Assembly: GCA_001898935.1 (NCBI GenBank)
Contig: MKVT01000014.1
Location: forward strand, 186,001-250,000
DNA: 64,000 bases
Direction of reading: 5' to 3'
DNA from: Paludibacter sp. 47-17
GTDB taxonomy: Bacteria > Bacteroidota > Bacteroidia > Bacteroidales > Paludibacteraceae
Under the pieces are notes generated by a model that was given only the letters and a program-made list of their open reading frames with translations, had not been told where the DNA came from and did no database searches. This document shows, piece by piece, positions 9,400-18,470 of this stretch (its first letter is position 1; every line of letters starts with the position of its first letter). The translations under genes were made by a program, and so were the position numbers.

Positions 9400-10572
9400 T
9401 TACAGTATTTTCCCCCGGATGGCTTCGGTAGGATTCATCGTGGCAATTTTACGCGCCGGAAGATAACTCACTATAGCGGTCACGACAAACACAAACAACA
9501 CCGTGCCCAGCACCAGCCCCGGAGTCACCGCTGCATACATCACATCGGCCATGGGCACTCCGAATTCCGCCGCTTCCATGGGAAAGGAAATCCCTACTGC
9601 GGACAAGTACCAGATCAGCGGCGTTCCCCACACTGCACCTACCACAATGGCCAGCAAGGCATACAGAGAACCTTCGATCGTAAAATGCTTTACCACCTGA
9701 CCGCGGGTCATCCCCAGTGCCACCATGGTTCCTATTTCGCGCTGCCGGCGGAAAATCGCCAGCGTTTGCGTATCGAAAATCGCCAACATAGCCAGTAACA
9801 AAAAAATCACGTAGAACACGCTGGTGCCTGCCGATTTGGTTTTTACCAGCAACAAGGTTGCTTCCATCAGCTTGTCGACGGTTTTAAACGTCCAGCCCTC
9901 CACCTCGATAACTTCGGCCGCTTCCGACTTGACTAAAATATTCGCTTCGCCCTGGCGCATCGTCATCGCCTGTAAATTCTCCAGCCCTATCCACAACACC
10001 CCATTATCGATCGACGGCACGGCCGTTTTAAACACCCCCGCGATACGAATATCCACCGCTTCGAAAGCACCGTTCTTATCACGCCAACGTAAAATCATCT
10101 CATCGTTGAGTTTCACTTTCAGCTGCCTGGCCATGAATGCGCCCACTACAACCGGCACCGGCCCCATACTATCGCCCCGAAGCACCGCTGTTGGAATCTC
10201 AAGTAGCTGCTGGCCGGGACGGATGCCGCGCAACATCACCCCCTGCATCCGGCCCTCGGGATAAACCGTTGCCTGGGTAATCAAAACCGGTTCCAGCAAC
10301 CCCTGCTCTACCTGCCGCGCCAAAGGCTCAGGAATACTTGCAGTAGCCGAATCCAGCGAAAAAGGATCCCAGGGATCGTAACCCCCGCACCAATATTGCC
10401 CATCGGCCAATTCCCAACGCTGCGCGTCGTCGATAGCCTGCCGGCTCCATCCATGCAGAATTCCCTGCATAATGATAATCATGACGATAGCCAGCGAAAG
10501 CACGAAAACAGTGAGCCAGGTTTTCAGCCCATTGCCGATCAAACTTTGTAATGCTGTTTTAAATAATAACAT
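9400..10572 (-). CDS. ABC transporter permease, FtsX/LolC type (second of pair)
   Basis: 390 residues with the same architecture as its neighbour: N-terminal membrane helix (about 15-36), periplasmic domain and three C-terminal helices (about 262-290, 305-335, 350-378). The FtsX motif FRRQREIGTMVALGMTRGQV is clear. It starts 12 bases after the ATPase gene, so ATPase and both permeases are almost certainly one complex. The two permeases differ clearly in length and sequence, as LolC and LolE do. Confidence 0.9.
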   Translation of the reverse strand: MLLFKTALQSLIGNGLKTWLTVFVLSLAIVMIIIMQGILHGWSRQAIDDAQRWELADGQYWCGGYDPWDPFSLDSATASIPEPLARQVEQGLLEPVLITQATVYPEGRMQGVMLRGIRPGQQLLEIPTAVLRGDSMGPVPVVVGAFMARQLKVKLNDEMILRWRDKNGAFEAVDIRIAGVFKTAVPSIDNGVLWIGLENLQAMTMRQGEANILVKSEAAEVIEVEGWTFKTVDKLMEATLLLVKTKSAGTSVFYVIFLLLAMLAIFDTQTLAIFRRQREIGTMVALGMTRGQVVKHFTIEGSLYALLAIVVGAVWGTPLIWYLSAVGISFPMEAAEFGVPMADVMYAAVTPGLVLGTVLFVFVVTAIVSYLPARKIATMNPTEAIRGKIL

Positions 10573-10584
10573 GATGATACGCCG

Positions 10585-11277
10585 TTAAAGGTTGACTAAC
10601 TCATCCGCAACAACTTTTCCATCCTGCAAGCGGATAATCCGCCGGAGGTAGGAAATTACTTTTTCGTCGTGGGTGGCAAAAACAAAACTGGTTTTCAGCT
10701 CCTCATTCAGTTTCAACATGGTTTGGAGTATACGATGCGAATTCTCCGAATCGAGGTTTGCTGTAGGTTCGTCGGCCAGCACCAGGGCAGGCCGTTTCAC
10801 CATAGCACGGGCAATGGCCACGCGCTGGCACTCACCACCCGATAACGCTGCCGGACGCGACTTCACCTTATCGGTCAACCCCACCCACTCGAGCGTCTCC
10901 AGCACTCGCTGTTTACGTTCGGAAGCCGGTAAATCGAGTAACAACAAGGGAAATTCGACATTTTCGTACACCGTGTATACCGGCAACAGATTGTAGCTCT
11001 GAAAAATAAAACCCAATTGCTGTTTTCGAAGCAGCGCCGCCTGTGCAGCCGTCAGTTTCCCCACCGGATGCCCCATCACCAGCACTTCGCCCTCCGAAGG
11101 TACATCCAGCGAACCAATGATATTCAGCAAAGTGGTTTTACCCGAACCACTCGGCCCTACCAACCCGGCAAATTCGCCTTCGGCAAACGACAGGTTAACT
11201 TCATTTAAAGCCGTGAAAAATCCATTCCCGACCGGAAACTTCTTGATCAGCTGCTGTACCTCCACGATTGATTTCAT
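10585..11277 (-). CDS. ABC transporter ATP-binding protein, LolD/MacB type
   Basis: 230-residue ATPase, the standard size for LolD-like proteins. It shows Walker A GPSGSGKTTLLN near 41, Q-loop FIFQSYNLLPVYTVYENVEFP near 91, signature LSGGECQRVAIARAM near 145, Walker B LVLADEPTANLD near 165 and the switch histidine in ATHD. The Q-loop context NLLPVYTVYENV is typical of the family that drives FtsX-type permeases. Immediate neighbours are the permease genes downstream and the outer-membrane barrel upstream. Confidence 0.95.
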   Translation of the reverse strand: MKSIVEVQQLIKKFPVGNGFFTALNEVNLSFAEGEFAGLVGPSGSGKTTLLNIIGSLDVPSEGEVLVMGHPVGKLTAAQAALLRKQQLGFIFQSYNLLPVYTVYENVEFPLLLLDLPASERKQRVLETLEWVGLTDKVKSRPAALSGGECQRVAIARAMVKRPALVLADEPTANLDSENSHRILQTMLKLNEELKTSFVFATHDEKVISYLRRIIRLQDGKVVADELVNL

Positions 11278-11288
11278 TATAGTATAGT

Positions 11289-12479
11289 TTAAAAATTATA
11301 ACTTAACATCAGTTGAATACCCTTACCTGCAAACCCATTCGATCCACGCTGCAATGCCATCACCGGCAACGCAATATCCTCCGGGCTGATGAATCCGATC
11401 AGATACACCGACAATTGGTCGTACGTACGGCTCCAACTCAGGTAATTCATCCATAATGTACGTCCGGGCGAAGGAATACAAAACGTCATTACCGACACAT
11501 TATCGATCAGGCTCAAAGGATAACTCGCCATAGAAGCCAGTACGTTCGCGCCCGCGCCCCCCGTGAAGAACCGGTCGCCGGCATGGTAACGGAAATATTC
11601 AAGGGTGAGCCCCAAGCCATTGCCCAGCGGGAAGGTGTAATCCATCCCCAGATTCAACATATCGGTACGGGTCGGTAAAAGCAGCTGCCGATCCTTTTCC
11701 AATGCAGTCAAACTGCCTTCCACCCACAATCCTACCCCTACATCCCACTTGCCATCGAAACCCATCCGGTTTTCGGCAAGCGACGACCGGGTATACTGAG
11801 CAGCGCCTGCTATCAGTGAGTTACGAGGATCAGCTTCCCGATAGTGATAACTAATCCCCACTTCGCCAGGCCCCGCAGGCAACTGTACACGGCCGCCCAG
11901 CTCCGGCTTCAGGCGGGCGGTGCCCACCCATTCGTAACCCTTCGGACGATGATTACCGGCCAACGCCCAGGCCCACAGGGTGGCGTTGCCGGCAAAATAA
12001 TACCGGCTCAGCAATCCATACACACCATCGGTAAGCTGAAGAGGGTCCCGGATATCCATTCCGTCGAACCACATAAGTGGTCGCAACATTTTGGCGGCGC
12101 CAAAATTCATCTTCTGTAAGCCGGCCCTGAGCTCAAAGCGGGAAGTCGAATAACGGATCCAAATCCGGTAAGGCTTTATCCTTCCTGTATAGCTTGCAAG
12201 CGAATCGCGACTCCACCCCAGACTTCCGTTGATATTCAGCGACGTTTCCATGTCCCAGACCGCCCTGCCGCCGGGCTTGCTGCTGCCTGTAAGCGTCGGC
12301 ACGAAACGGCCGCCGGCCATCCACACGGGAACAGCCGCCGCCTGCACCCCCGACCAAGCCGCCAGCTGTCCGTTGAAATGCAGAGCCGGCAAAGAGGACG
12401 ATGCTACAGTATCGGTGGCTGGCTGAGCTAAAACACCCGGAGCAATCCAAAGAAATACTAAAAGGAAGAATGCATGCAT
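11289..12479 (-). CDS. Predicted outer-membrane beta-barrel protein of the ABC operon
   Basis: 396 residues with a signal peptide (1-18, ending VLAQ). The body is a succession of short amphipathic strands rich in Gly, Tyr and Trp, and the chain ends in GIQLMLSYNF with a terminal Phe, as in outer-membrane barrels. I do not recognise a named family; similar operons in proteobacteria carry a DUF1302-type porin-like protein at this place. It is the first gene of the run and is 11 bases from the ATPase gene, so it may be the outer-membrane element of the same transport system. No clear TAnnTTTG promoter is visible upstream. Confidence 0.7.
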   Translation of the reverse strand: MHAFFLLVFLWIAPGVLAQPATDTVASSSLPALHFNGQLAAWSGVQAAAVPVWMAGGRFVPTLTGSSKPGGRAVWDMETSLNINGSLGWSRDSLASYTGRIKPYRIWIRYSTSRFELRAGLQKMNFGAAKMLRPLMWFDGMDIRDPLQLTDGVYGLLSRYYFAGNATLWAWALAGNHRPKGYEWVGTARLKPELGGRVQLPAGPGEVGISYHYREADPRNSLIAGAAQYTRSSLAENRMGFDGKWDVGVGLWVEGSLTALEKDRQLLLPTRTDMLNLGMDYTFPLGNGLGLTLEYFRYHAGDRFFTGGAGANVLASMASYPLSLIDNVSVMTFCIPSPGRTLWMNYLSWSRTYDQLSVYLIGFISPEDIALPVMALQRGSNGFAGKGIQLMLSYNF

Positions 12480-12607
12480 AATGGTGGAATATAGTATTCC
12501 GGAATAGACCGGATAAAATTACAGAAATCAAACATTCCCACAATCTTTTTCACTTCCGGAGGGCTATATTTAACTTTTTTACACAGATCATGCCTGCTTG
12601 AATGCAC

Positions 12608-12636
12608 TTGAATATCCCTCCAAATATGTACTTTTG
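12608..12636 (+). promoter_or_regulatory. Promoter for recX
   Basis: TTG at 12608-12610, an 18-base spacer and TACTTTTG at 12629-12636. The predicted start near 12643 leaves a leader of only about ten bases. Confidence 0.6.
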
Positions 12637-12653
12637 GAAAAAAAACGTTACAT

Positions 12654-13127
12654 ATGACTTACGAAGAAGCTTTGCACCGTGCGGCAGCCTATTGTTCGCA
12701 AGCCGAACATTGCCGGCTGGACGTGACCGGCAAACTGATGAAATGGGGAATTGAGCCGGAGCAACAGGACTTGATCCTTACCTACCTCGAACAGGAAAAC
12801 TACCTCAACGAACAGCGTTATGCACTGGCATTTGCACACGATAAATTCAGGTACAATAAATGGGGGAAAGTGCGGATACGCATGGAGTTGCAACGGAAAG
12901 GAATCCAAACCGGCGTAACAGAAGAAGCATTGCGCAGTCTGGATGACGATTCGTACCTCGCAAAAGCCACGGAACTGGCAGTGGCCAAACTCAACAAGCT
13001 CCACTATAGCGATCATTACGAACGCGACGGTAAATTGTTCCGGTTCCTGGCAGGCCGGGGATTCGAGCCGGCCGTGGTCCGGAAAGCCATTCGACAGGCA
13101 ACCGGAGGGCAGCAAGCCTGCGACTAA
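12654..13127 (+). CDS. recX: Regulatory protein RecX
   Basis: 157-residue, three-helix-repeat protein that limits RecA filament growth in other bacteria. The pattern EALHRAAAYCSQAEHCRLDV, then LMKWGIE, and DLILTYLEQENYLNEQRYA is typical of RecX, as is the run of basic residues KWGKVRIRMELQRKGI near 63. recA is not in the window. Its TAA stop overlaps the era stop on the other strand by four bases (13124-13127), so the two genes converge without a spacer. Confidence 0.88.
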   Translation: MTYEEALHRAAAYCSQAEHCRLDVTGKLMKWGIEPEQQDLILTYLEQENYLNEQRYALAFAHDKFRYNKWGKVRIRMELQRKGIQTGVTEEALRSLDDDSYLAKATELAVAKLNKLHYSDHYERDGKLFRFLAGRGFEPAVVRKAIRQATGGQQACD

Positions 13128-14008
13128 TCGAGCTGGTAACCGAAGTTACGGAGTTTGGTATCCTTATTCCGCCAGTCTTTTTCAACTTTTACGAACAATT
13201 CGAGAAAGATTTTCTTTTCAAAAAAAGCTTCCAGGTCCTTACGCGCCTCCGAACCGACTTTTTTGAGCGATTTACCGCCATGGCCGATGATAATTCCTTT
13301 TTGCGAGTCGCGTTCGGCATAGATAACCGCATTGATTCGGATCAGCTTCTCTTCTTCCTTAAATTGTTCAACTTCCACTTCAACGGCATAAGGAATTTCC
13401 TTATCGTAATTGAGGAGAATTTTTTCACGTATAATTTCATTTACAAAGAAACGGGCCGGTTTATCGGTAAGCTGATCTTTATCGAAAAAAGGCGGCGATT
13501 CGGGCAGCAAATCCTGGATGCGTTTGAAAAGCGGTTCGATATTAAACTTCTCCCGGGCCGATACCGGAAAGATTTCGGCGCGGGGCAACAGCTCCTTCCA
13601 TTTGTCGACCAGGGCTTCGAGCCTGGGCTGATCGATCAGATCGATCTTATTAATAACCAGCACCAGGGCGGCCGGATTCAAACTCACTTTCTCAATAAAA
13701 TCGCCGTTTTTTTCATTCGAATCGTATACATCGGTTACGTACAACAGTACATCGGCATCGGTAAGTGCCGAGTTGGAAAATTTACGCATCGACTCCTGCA
13801 GACGGTAATTCGGTTTCAATACCCCCGGAGTATCGGAATAAACAATCTGATAATCGTCGCCGTTTACGATTCCCATAATCCGGTGGCGGGTTGTTTGTGC
13901 TTTCTGCGTGATAATCGAGATACGCTCACCTACCAGCGCGTTCATCAAAGTCGATTTTCCTACGTTCGGATTTCCTACTATGTTTACAAAGCCGGATTTA
14001 TGCATCAT
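13124..14008 (-). CDS. era: GTPase Era
   Basis: 294 residues, the normal length. The N-terminal GTPase domain shows the P-loop GNPNVGKST near 12, DTPGV near 59 and NKID near 121. The C-terminal KH domain contains IIIGHGGKSLKKVGSEAR near 240, which binds the 3' end of 16S rRNA. Era assists 30S maturation at the membrane. A TATCTTTG element at 14038-14045 on this strand is a plausible -7 box, about 30 bases from the start. Confidence 0.97.
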   Translation of the reverse strand: MMHKSGFVNIVGNPNVGKSTLMNALVGERISIITQKAQTTRHRIMGIVNGDDYQIVYSDTPGVLKPNYRLQESMRKFSNSALTDADVLLYVTDVYDSNEKNGDFIEKVSLNPAALVLVINKIDLIDQPRLEALVDKWKELLPRAEIFPVSAREKFNIEPLFKRIQDLLPESPPFFDKDQLTDKPARFFVNEIIREKILLNYDKEIPYAVEVEVEQFKEEEKLIRINAVIYAERDSQKGIIIGHGGKSLKKVGSEARKDLEAFFEKKIFLELFVKVEKDWRNKDTKLRNFGYQLD

Positions 14009-14037
14009 AACGAAAAATTTAGTTGAGAATTATTTTG

Positions 14038-14067
14038 CAAAGATACATCATTTTTTTTATATCTTTG
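14038..14067. promoter_or_regulatory. Divergent -7 boxes for era and the histidine kinase
   Basis: Two TATCTTTG elements point apart: minus strand at 14038-14045 (era) and plus strand at 14060-14067 (kinase). The plus-strand copy has TTTG at 14034-14037 but with a longer than usual 22-base spacer. The two promoters must share this stretch of about 30 bases. Confidence 0.5.
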
Positions 14068-14092
14068 GGCCGGATTAGATTCATCTCAACCT

Positions 14093-15256
14093 ATGCGCAT
14101 CAGCTTTAAAAACACCTCGGGCCTGCCCCAGTCGGTAAAAATAATACTTGTACTGACAGGTGCTGCCATCGTTATAATTTCCACCTTTTTCAGCAACAAA
14201 CTGGCAAAATCGCTGGCGGCCGAAGAACATAAAAAAATTGAAATATGGGCCGAAGCCACCCGTCAGTCGATACTTGCCGATGAAAATACCGATCTCGAGT
14301 TTATCATTTCCATTATTGAAGGCAATAAAACCATTCCGGTAATTCTGGCCGACGAGAACGGACTGGTTTTGTCGTCGAAGAATATAAAGGAACCCGAAAA
14401 CAATGTCGCCGATTTTTACCGTCAGGAGATTTCGCGTCTCAAATATAAAAACCCGGCCATCGAAGTTAAACTCGGCGACACGACGCAGTATTTGTATTAC
14501 GATGAATCGTCGCTTTTAAAACAGCTCTATTATTTTCCCTATGTACAGCTCGGAATTATTTTTATTTTTATGCTGATTGCCTACTTTGCATTCTCAAGTA
14601 GTAAAAAGGCGGAACAGAACCGGGTTTGGGTAGGCTTATCGAAAGAAACGGCACATCAGCTGGGTACGCCTATTTCGTCGCTGCTGGCCTGGGTCGACAT
14701 GCTGCAGATGCGCCATCCGGAGGATAAAATGATTTTCGAAATGTCGAAAGATGTCAGCCGCTTACGTATTATTGCCGAACGCTTTTCAAAAATAGGCTCC
14801 GTGCCCGATCTTCAGCTGGTGAGCTTGAACGAAACCGTGCTGACTGCCGTGAATTACATCACCAACCGGACTTCCGACAAGGTGAAAATACAATGCCATT
14901 TTCCCGACAAAAACCATATTTTTATTAAACTGAACGTACCGCTTTTTGAATGGGTAATCGAAAACCTGTGTAAAAACGCCATTGATGCGATGGACGGAAG
15001 CGGGAAAATATACATCAATATTTCCAAAAACGACAAGGAATGCTATATCGATGTAAAGGATACCGGTAAAGGGATCGAAAGAAAAAAATTCAAAACCATC
15101 TTTAATCCGGGATTCACCACCAAAAGTCGCGGGTGGGGACTTGGATTATCGCTGGCCAAGCGAATAGTAGAAGAATACCACGAAGGGAAAATATTTGTAA
15201 AGAGTTCCGAATTGAATATCGGCACCACCTTCCGGATAATTCTTAAAGCAATTTAA
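14093..15256 (+). CDS. Membrane sensor histidine kinase (orphan)
   Basis: 387 residues. Two membrane segments (about 16-36 and 150-165) flank a periplasmic sensor region of about 110 residues with no recognised fold. The cytoplasmic part has an H-box ETAHQLGTPISSL (phospho-acceptor His), an N-box NLCKNAIDAM, and ATP-binding boxes DTGKGI and WGLGLSLAKRIVEEY. The H-box with Gln-Leu-Gly-Thr is a variant common in Bacteroidota. No response regulator lies next to it, so its partner is elsewhere. A separate promoter lies between it and the yceD-rpmF-fabH block. Confidence 0.92.
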   Translation: MRISFKNTSGLPQSVKIILVLTGAAIVIISTFFSNKLAKSLAAEEHKKIEIWAEATRQSILADENTDLEFIISIIEGNKTIPVILADENGLVLSSKNIKEPENNVADFYRQEISRLKYKNPAIEVKLGDTTQYLYYDESSLLKQLYYFPYVQLGIIFIFMLIAYFAFSSSKKAEQNRVWVGLSKETAHQLGTPISSLLAWVDMLQMRHPEDKMIFEMSKDVSRLRIIAERFSKIGSVPDLQLVSLNETVLTAVNYITNRTSDKVKIQCHFPDKNHIFIKLNVPLFEWVIENLCKNAIDAMDGSGKIYINISKNDKECYIDVKDTGKGIERKKFKTIFNPGFTTKSRGWGLGLSLAKRIVEEYHEGKIFVKSSELNIGTTFRIILKAI

Positions 15257-15309
15257 GACAATAGCGACTATATTTGAGCGGAGCGTTTTTTTTTTCACTA
15301 AATTATTCG

Positions 15310-15317
15310 TACTTTTG
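15310..15317 (+). promoter_or_regulatory. -7 box for the yceD-rpmF-fabH operon
   Basis: TACTTTTG with a T-run at the -33 position. Transcription would begin near 15324, which rules out a start codon at 15315 and supports the ATG at 15345. Confidence 0.5.
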
Positions 15318-15344
15318 CACGGTTTTTTACAAAACAAAAAAGCT

Positions 15345-15923
15345 ATGTCGAAATTCGGACAATACAATATTGTTTTAAAAGATATCAACGACGAGGTTCG
15401 GAATCACCAATTTGAACTGAACGACGAATATTTCGCCAAGATCGACAGCCCTGAAGTCAAAAAGGGGCAGGTTCTGGCAAAGGTTTCGGTGAAGAAGAAA
15501 ATCGGTATTTACGAACTGAGCTTCGTATTGGACGGTACGATCCAGATTCCTTGCGATCGATGTCTCGACGACATGGATCAGGCCATACATCATGAGGATG
15601 TATTGCAGGTGAAATTTGGCGCCGGCTGGTCGGAAGAGAACGAGATTGTCGTGGTTCCGGAGGCCGAAGGGGCCATCAACATAGCCTGGTTTCTGTACGA
15701 ATTTATTGTGTTAAATATCCCGATCAAGCATGTACATGCCCCGGGAGAATGCAATAAAGGCATGGTGACCAAGCTGAAACGTCATATAACCCGTCAGAAG
15801 GACGAAGCCGACGATAGCGGTCTGTTCGATTTTGACGACGACGATGATGAAACAATTGCTGATGATACGCCGATAGACCCGAGATGGGAAAGTCTGCAAA
15901 ATATAAATTTTGATAACAATTAA
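15345..15923 (+). CDS. DUF177/YceD-family protein
   Basis: 192 residues. The central PCDRCLDDMDQAI motif and the position directly before rpmF are the marks of the YceD/DUF177 family, linked in bacteria and plastids to 23S rRNA accumulation. The C-terminal third is very acidic (a run of Asp residues near 165). I chose the ATG at 15345 because an upstream in-frame ATG at 15315 lies within the promoter element. It precedes rpmF by 14 bases. Confidence 0.88.
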   Translation: MSKFGQYNIVLKDINDEVRNHQFELNDEYFAKIDSPEVKKGQVLAKVSVKKKIGIYELSFVLDGTIQIPCDRCLDDMDQAIHHEDVLQVKFGAGWSEENEIVVVPEAEGAINIAWFLYEFIVLNIPIKHVHAPGECNKGMVTKLKRHITRQKDEADDSGLFDFDDDDDETIADDTPIDPRWESLQNINFDNN

Positions 15924-15937
15924 AAAAGTGTAATAAA

Positions 15938-16123
15938 ATGGCACATCCTAAGAGAAAACATTCGAACACCAGAACCGCGAAAAGAAGAACTCATTACAAA
16001 GCAGAAGCTCCTACTTTGTCTATTTGCCCCAACTGTGGCGCAGCACACATTTACCACACCGTATGTGGAGAGTGCGGTTACTACAGAGGCAAATTAGCAA
16101 TCGAAAAATTAGCTACGGTTTAA
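15938..16123 (+). CDS. rpmF: 50S ribosomal protein L32
   Basis: 61 residues, starting [20 protein letters not shown] after the Met and carrying two CxxC pairs (CPNCGA and CGECGYY) that would hold a zinc ion, so this is the zinc-binding form of L32. It stands in the conserved order yceD-rpmF-fabH, with only four bases before fabH. Confidence 0.98.
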   Translation: MAHPKRKHSNTRTAKRRTHYKAEAPTLSICPNCGAAHIYHTVCGECGYYRGKLAIEKLATV

Positions 16124-16127
16124 AAAT

Positions 16128-17117
16128 ATGTCAAAAATTCACGCAGTAATCACCGGCGTTGGCGGATACGTGCCCGAGTATATCCTGAACAATCAGGAAC
16201 TCAGCACGATGATGGACACCAGTGATGAATGGATCACCACCCGGGTGGGGATAAAGGAGCGTCGTATTCTGAAAGAACCCGGAGCCGGAACATCCTATAT
16301 GGCCGTTAAGGCTGCCGAGGATTTATTCTCAAAAGTATCGACCAAACCCGAAGAAATCGATCTGATATTGGTTGCAACCACTACTCCCGATTATGTTTTC
16401 CCTTCGCTCGCGGCTGTTGTTGCCGAGAAACTGGGGATTAAAGGGGCATTAGGTTTCGATATACAGGCAGCTTGCTCGGGCTTCATCGTTGCCCTGACCA
16501 ATGCCGCCAGTTTTATTGAATCGGGCCGGTACAAGAAAATCCTTGTATTTGGTGCCGAGAAAATGTCGTCGATCACCAATTATGAGGATCGAACCACTGC
16601 GCCCTTGTTTGGCGATGGAGCCGGCGTTGTGCTGGTGGAACCCACCACAGAGGCATACGGCGTGATGGATTCGCTGCTTTTCACCGACGGATCGGGAGGT
16701 AAACACCTGATGCTCAAAGCGGGAGGATCGGCAAATCCGGCCAGCCACGAAACCATCGACAAACGCGAACATTCGGTCTATCAGGAAGGACAGTATGTGT
16801 TCAAACATGCTGTAACCAATATGGCCAATGCTTCGGGCGATATCATGGATAAAAACGGTTTGAAATCGGAAGACATCAGCTGGCTGATTCCTCATCAGGC
16901 CAACCTGCGTATTATCGATGCAGTAGTGGCCCGTACCGGCGTGGATTACAGTCGCGTGATTATTAATATCGAAAAGTACGGCAACACTTCAGCCGCAACC
17001 ATTCCTATCTGCATATGGGAACGTGAAAAGGATTTCAAGAAAGATCAGAATATTATTCTTACTGCTTTTGGCGCCGGATTCACCTGGGGTGCCGTGTGGT
17101 TGAAGTGGGGATATTGA
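16128..17117 (+). CDS. fabH: 3-oxoacyl-ACP synthase III
   Basis: Starts fatty-acid synthesis by condensing acetyl-CoA (or a branched acyl-CoA) with malonyl-ACP. 329 residues with the catalytic triad visible: Cys116 in [10 protein letters not shown], His in [10 protein letters not shown] near 255 and Asn in [10 protein letters not shown] near 285. N-terminal [14 protein letters not shown] is the CoA-binding region. It is the last gene of the operon, followed by a very long hairpin terminator. Confidence 0.97.
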   Translation: MSKIHAVITGVGGYVPEYILNNQELSTMMDTSDEWITTRVGIKERRILKEPGAGTSYMAVKAAEDLFSKVSTKPEEIDLILVATTTPDYVFPSLAAVVAEKLGIKGALGFDIQAACSGFIVALTNAASFIESGRYKKILVFGAEKMSSITNYEDRTTAPLFGDGAGVVLVEPTTEAYGVMDSLLFTDGSGGKHLMLKAGGSANPASHETIDKREHSVYQEGQYVFKHAVTNMANASGDIMDKNGLKSEDISWLIPHQANLRIIDAVVARTGVDYSRVIINIEKYGNTSAATIPICIWEREKDFKKDQNIILTAFGAGFTWGAVWLKWGY

Positions 17118-17135
17118 TTTTTCAGAATTCAAAAA

Positions 17136-17188
17136 CTAAAAAGCAAGAGCCAGGGATCCTGTACCGATCCCTGGCTCTTGCTTTTTAG
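17136..17188. terminator. Bidirectional terminator, 23-bp perfect stem
   Basis: Arms 17136-17158 and 17166-17188 are exact inverted repeats with a 7-base loop. The right arm ends in a T run for the plus strand and the left arm gives a T run on the minus strand, serving fabH and the convergent DUF438 gene. Confidence 0.9.
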
Positions 17189-17203
17189 CGCCCTGCTCCC
17201 GCC

Positions 17204-18400
17204 TCACTCCCAGTCAAGGATCCGTTTTTCACCCTGTAGAGCCTGAATCTCCGAAATCTCCTGCGACGCTTCGAGCACGCCCCGGTAATTACCCCGATCG
17301 TCGCGCACTGCGAAATACTGAATCAGAATCTTCTTACCCCGCATAGTAATCCAGAAATCGGCTTTATCGCGGCTTCCGTTACGAAACGACTCCACAATCT
17401 TCTCCACCACATGAACACTTTCGTGCGGATGGCAATTGTTCACATCACGACCTATGATCGCAACCGTCCGGGGAAATATCCGGTGAGGCGGTGTGGAAAA
17501 AAACCGGACCTTATTGTGTTCATCCACATAGGTAAGGTCGACCGGTAGATGCTTGAATATCAATATAAGTTGTTCGATGGTGAGCAATCCTGTTTTCAAA
17601 TCGTGCAACCCGGTTCCCTCTGTAACCGGGGCAAGGGCTGCTTCCTTCTTCTCAGGATTATAATACGGAAAACCGAGTTCCACACTTTCATTCCAGAGGT
17701 TTTCAATCAAAGAAGGATCGATTTTCTGCTCCAGTACCGGAAACAGGATGCGTTCTTCTCTGAATTTAACCGCATACAAATTGAAAAACAAATCGCCCGC
17801 CCAGCGATTGACCTGTTTCAAATCCACCTGCTCTTTCGAATCCAGAAACGTGATAATAGCGTCGAGATCGCGACGGATCTGATCGTGAAACGACCACATG
17901 ACCGAAATACACCGGAATGCCTCGATCTGCTTTTCGACCATTGGGAAGAGAATATTCTCCTTGATCACATAATACTGCATAAAAGGCTTCAGTTGCTTCC
18001 ACAGCCCGGCCAAGGTGCTGCGCAACACTTCATCCTCCGTATTTTTGTTGAATTGCATCAGTACGGGCCTGATACTTTCCATATGTTTCACCATGGCGGC
18101 ATTGTTGCGGATACATACATGAAAGTAAGTGCCTTCGGCCGGAACATGATACGGATAATCCGATAAGGCTTTGTAGGTTACATTCAACAACTTGTTGATG
18201 CCCATCCTTACAGCCTCCATATCGGACGTGCGTTGCACCAGTTCGTGAACAAATACCACTATATCCGACGGAGTTACCATCCGGATCATGGCATCGTAAC
18301 TGCGGATGGTCTCCGCCGCTTTCGTACGCGTGACGATGGCCCCGTACAATTCATGCAGCATCGCTACATGGGCCTGTTGGTGAAGTGAAATTTCCGACAT
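17204..18400 (-). CDS. DUF438 / hemerythrin / PAS domain protein
   Basis: 398 residues in three parts: an N-terminal DUF438-like helical region (about 1-85), a hemerythrin HHE domain (about 85-250) with HVCIRNNAAMVKHME, HDQIRRDLDAII and FREERILFPVLEQ supplying di-iron ligands, and a C-terminal PAS domain (about 275-390, DLTYVDEHNKVRFFS). Proteins of this plan are thought to sense oxygen, NO or redox state. The ATG at 18400 is preferred over one at 18460, because the extra 20 residues are unlike the family. It follows the PPi-PFK gene by 70 bases on the same strand. Confidence 0.85.
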   Translation of the reverse strand: MSEISLHQQAHVAMLHELYGAIVTRTKAAETIRSYDAMIRMVTPSDIVVFVHELVQRTSDMEAVRMGINKLLNVTYKALSDYPYHVPAEGTYFHVCIRNNAAMVKHMESIRPVLMQFNKNTEDEVLRSTLAGLWKQLKPFMQYYVIKENILFPMVEKQIEAFRCISVMWSFHDQIRRDLDAIITFLDSKEQVDLKQVNRWAGDLFFNLYAVKFREERILFPVLEQKIDPSLIENLWNESVELGFPYYNPEKKEAALAPVTEGTGLHDLKTGLLTIEQLILIFKHLPVDLTYVDEHNKVRFFSTPPHRIFPRTVAIIGRDVNNCHPHESVHVVEKIVESFRNGSRDKADFWITMRGKKILIQYFAVRDDRGNYRGVLEASQEISEIQALQGEKRILDWE

Positions 18401-18470
18401 TACAAAGGGTCGACAGTCTATTAATAAGTGGTTAACAGCTGAAAAACAACCGTTAACCACTGCTTACCAC

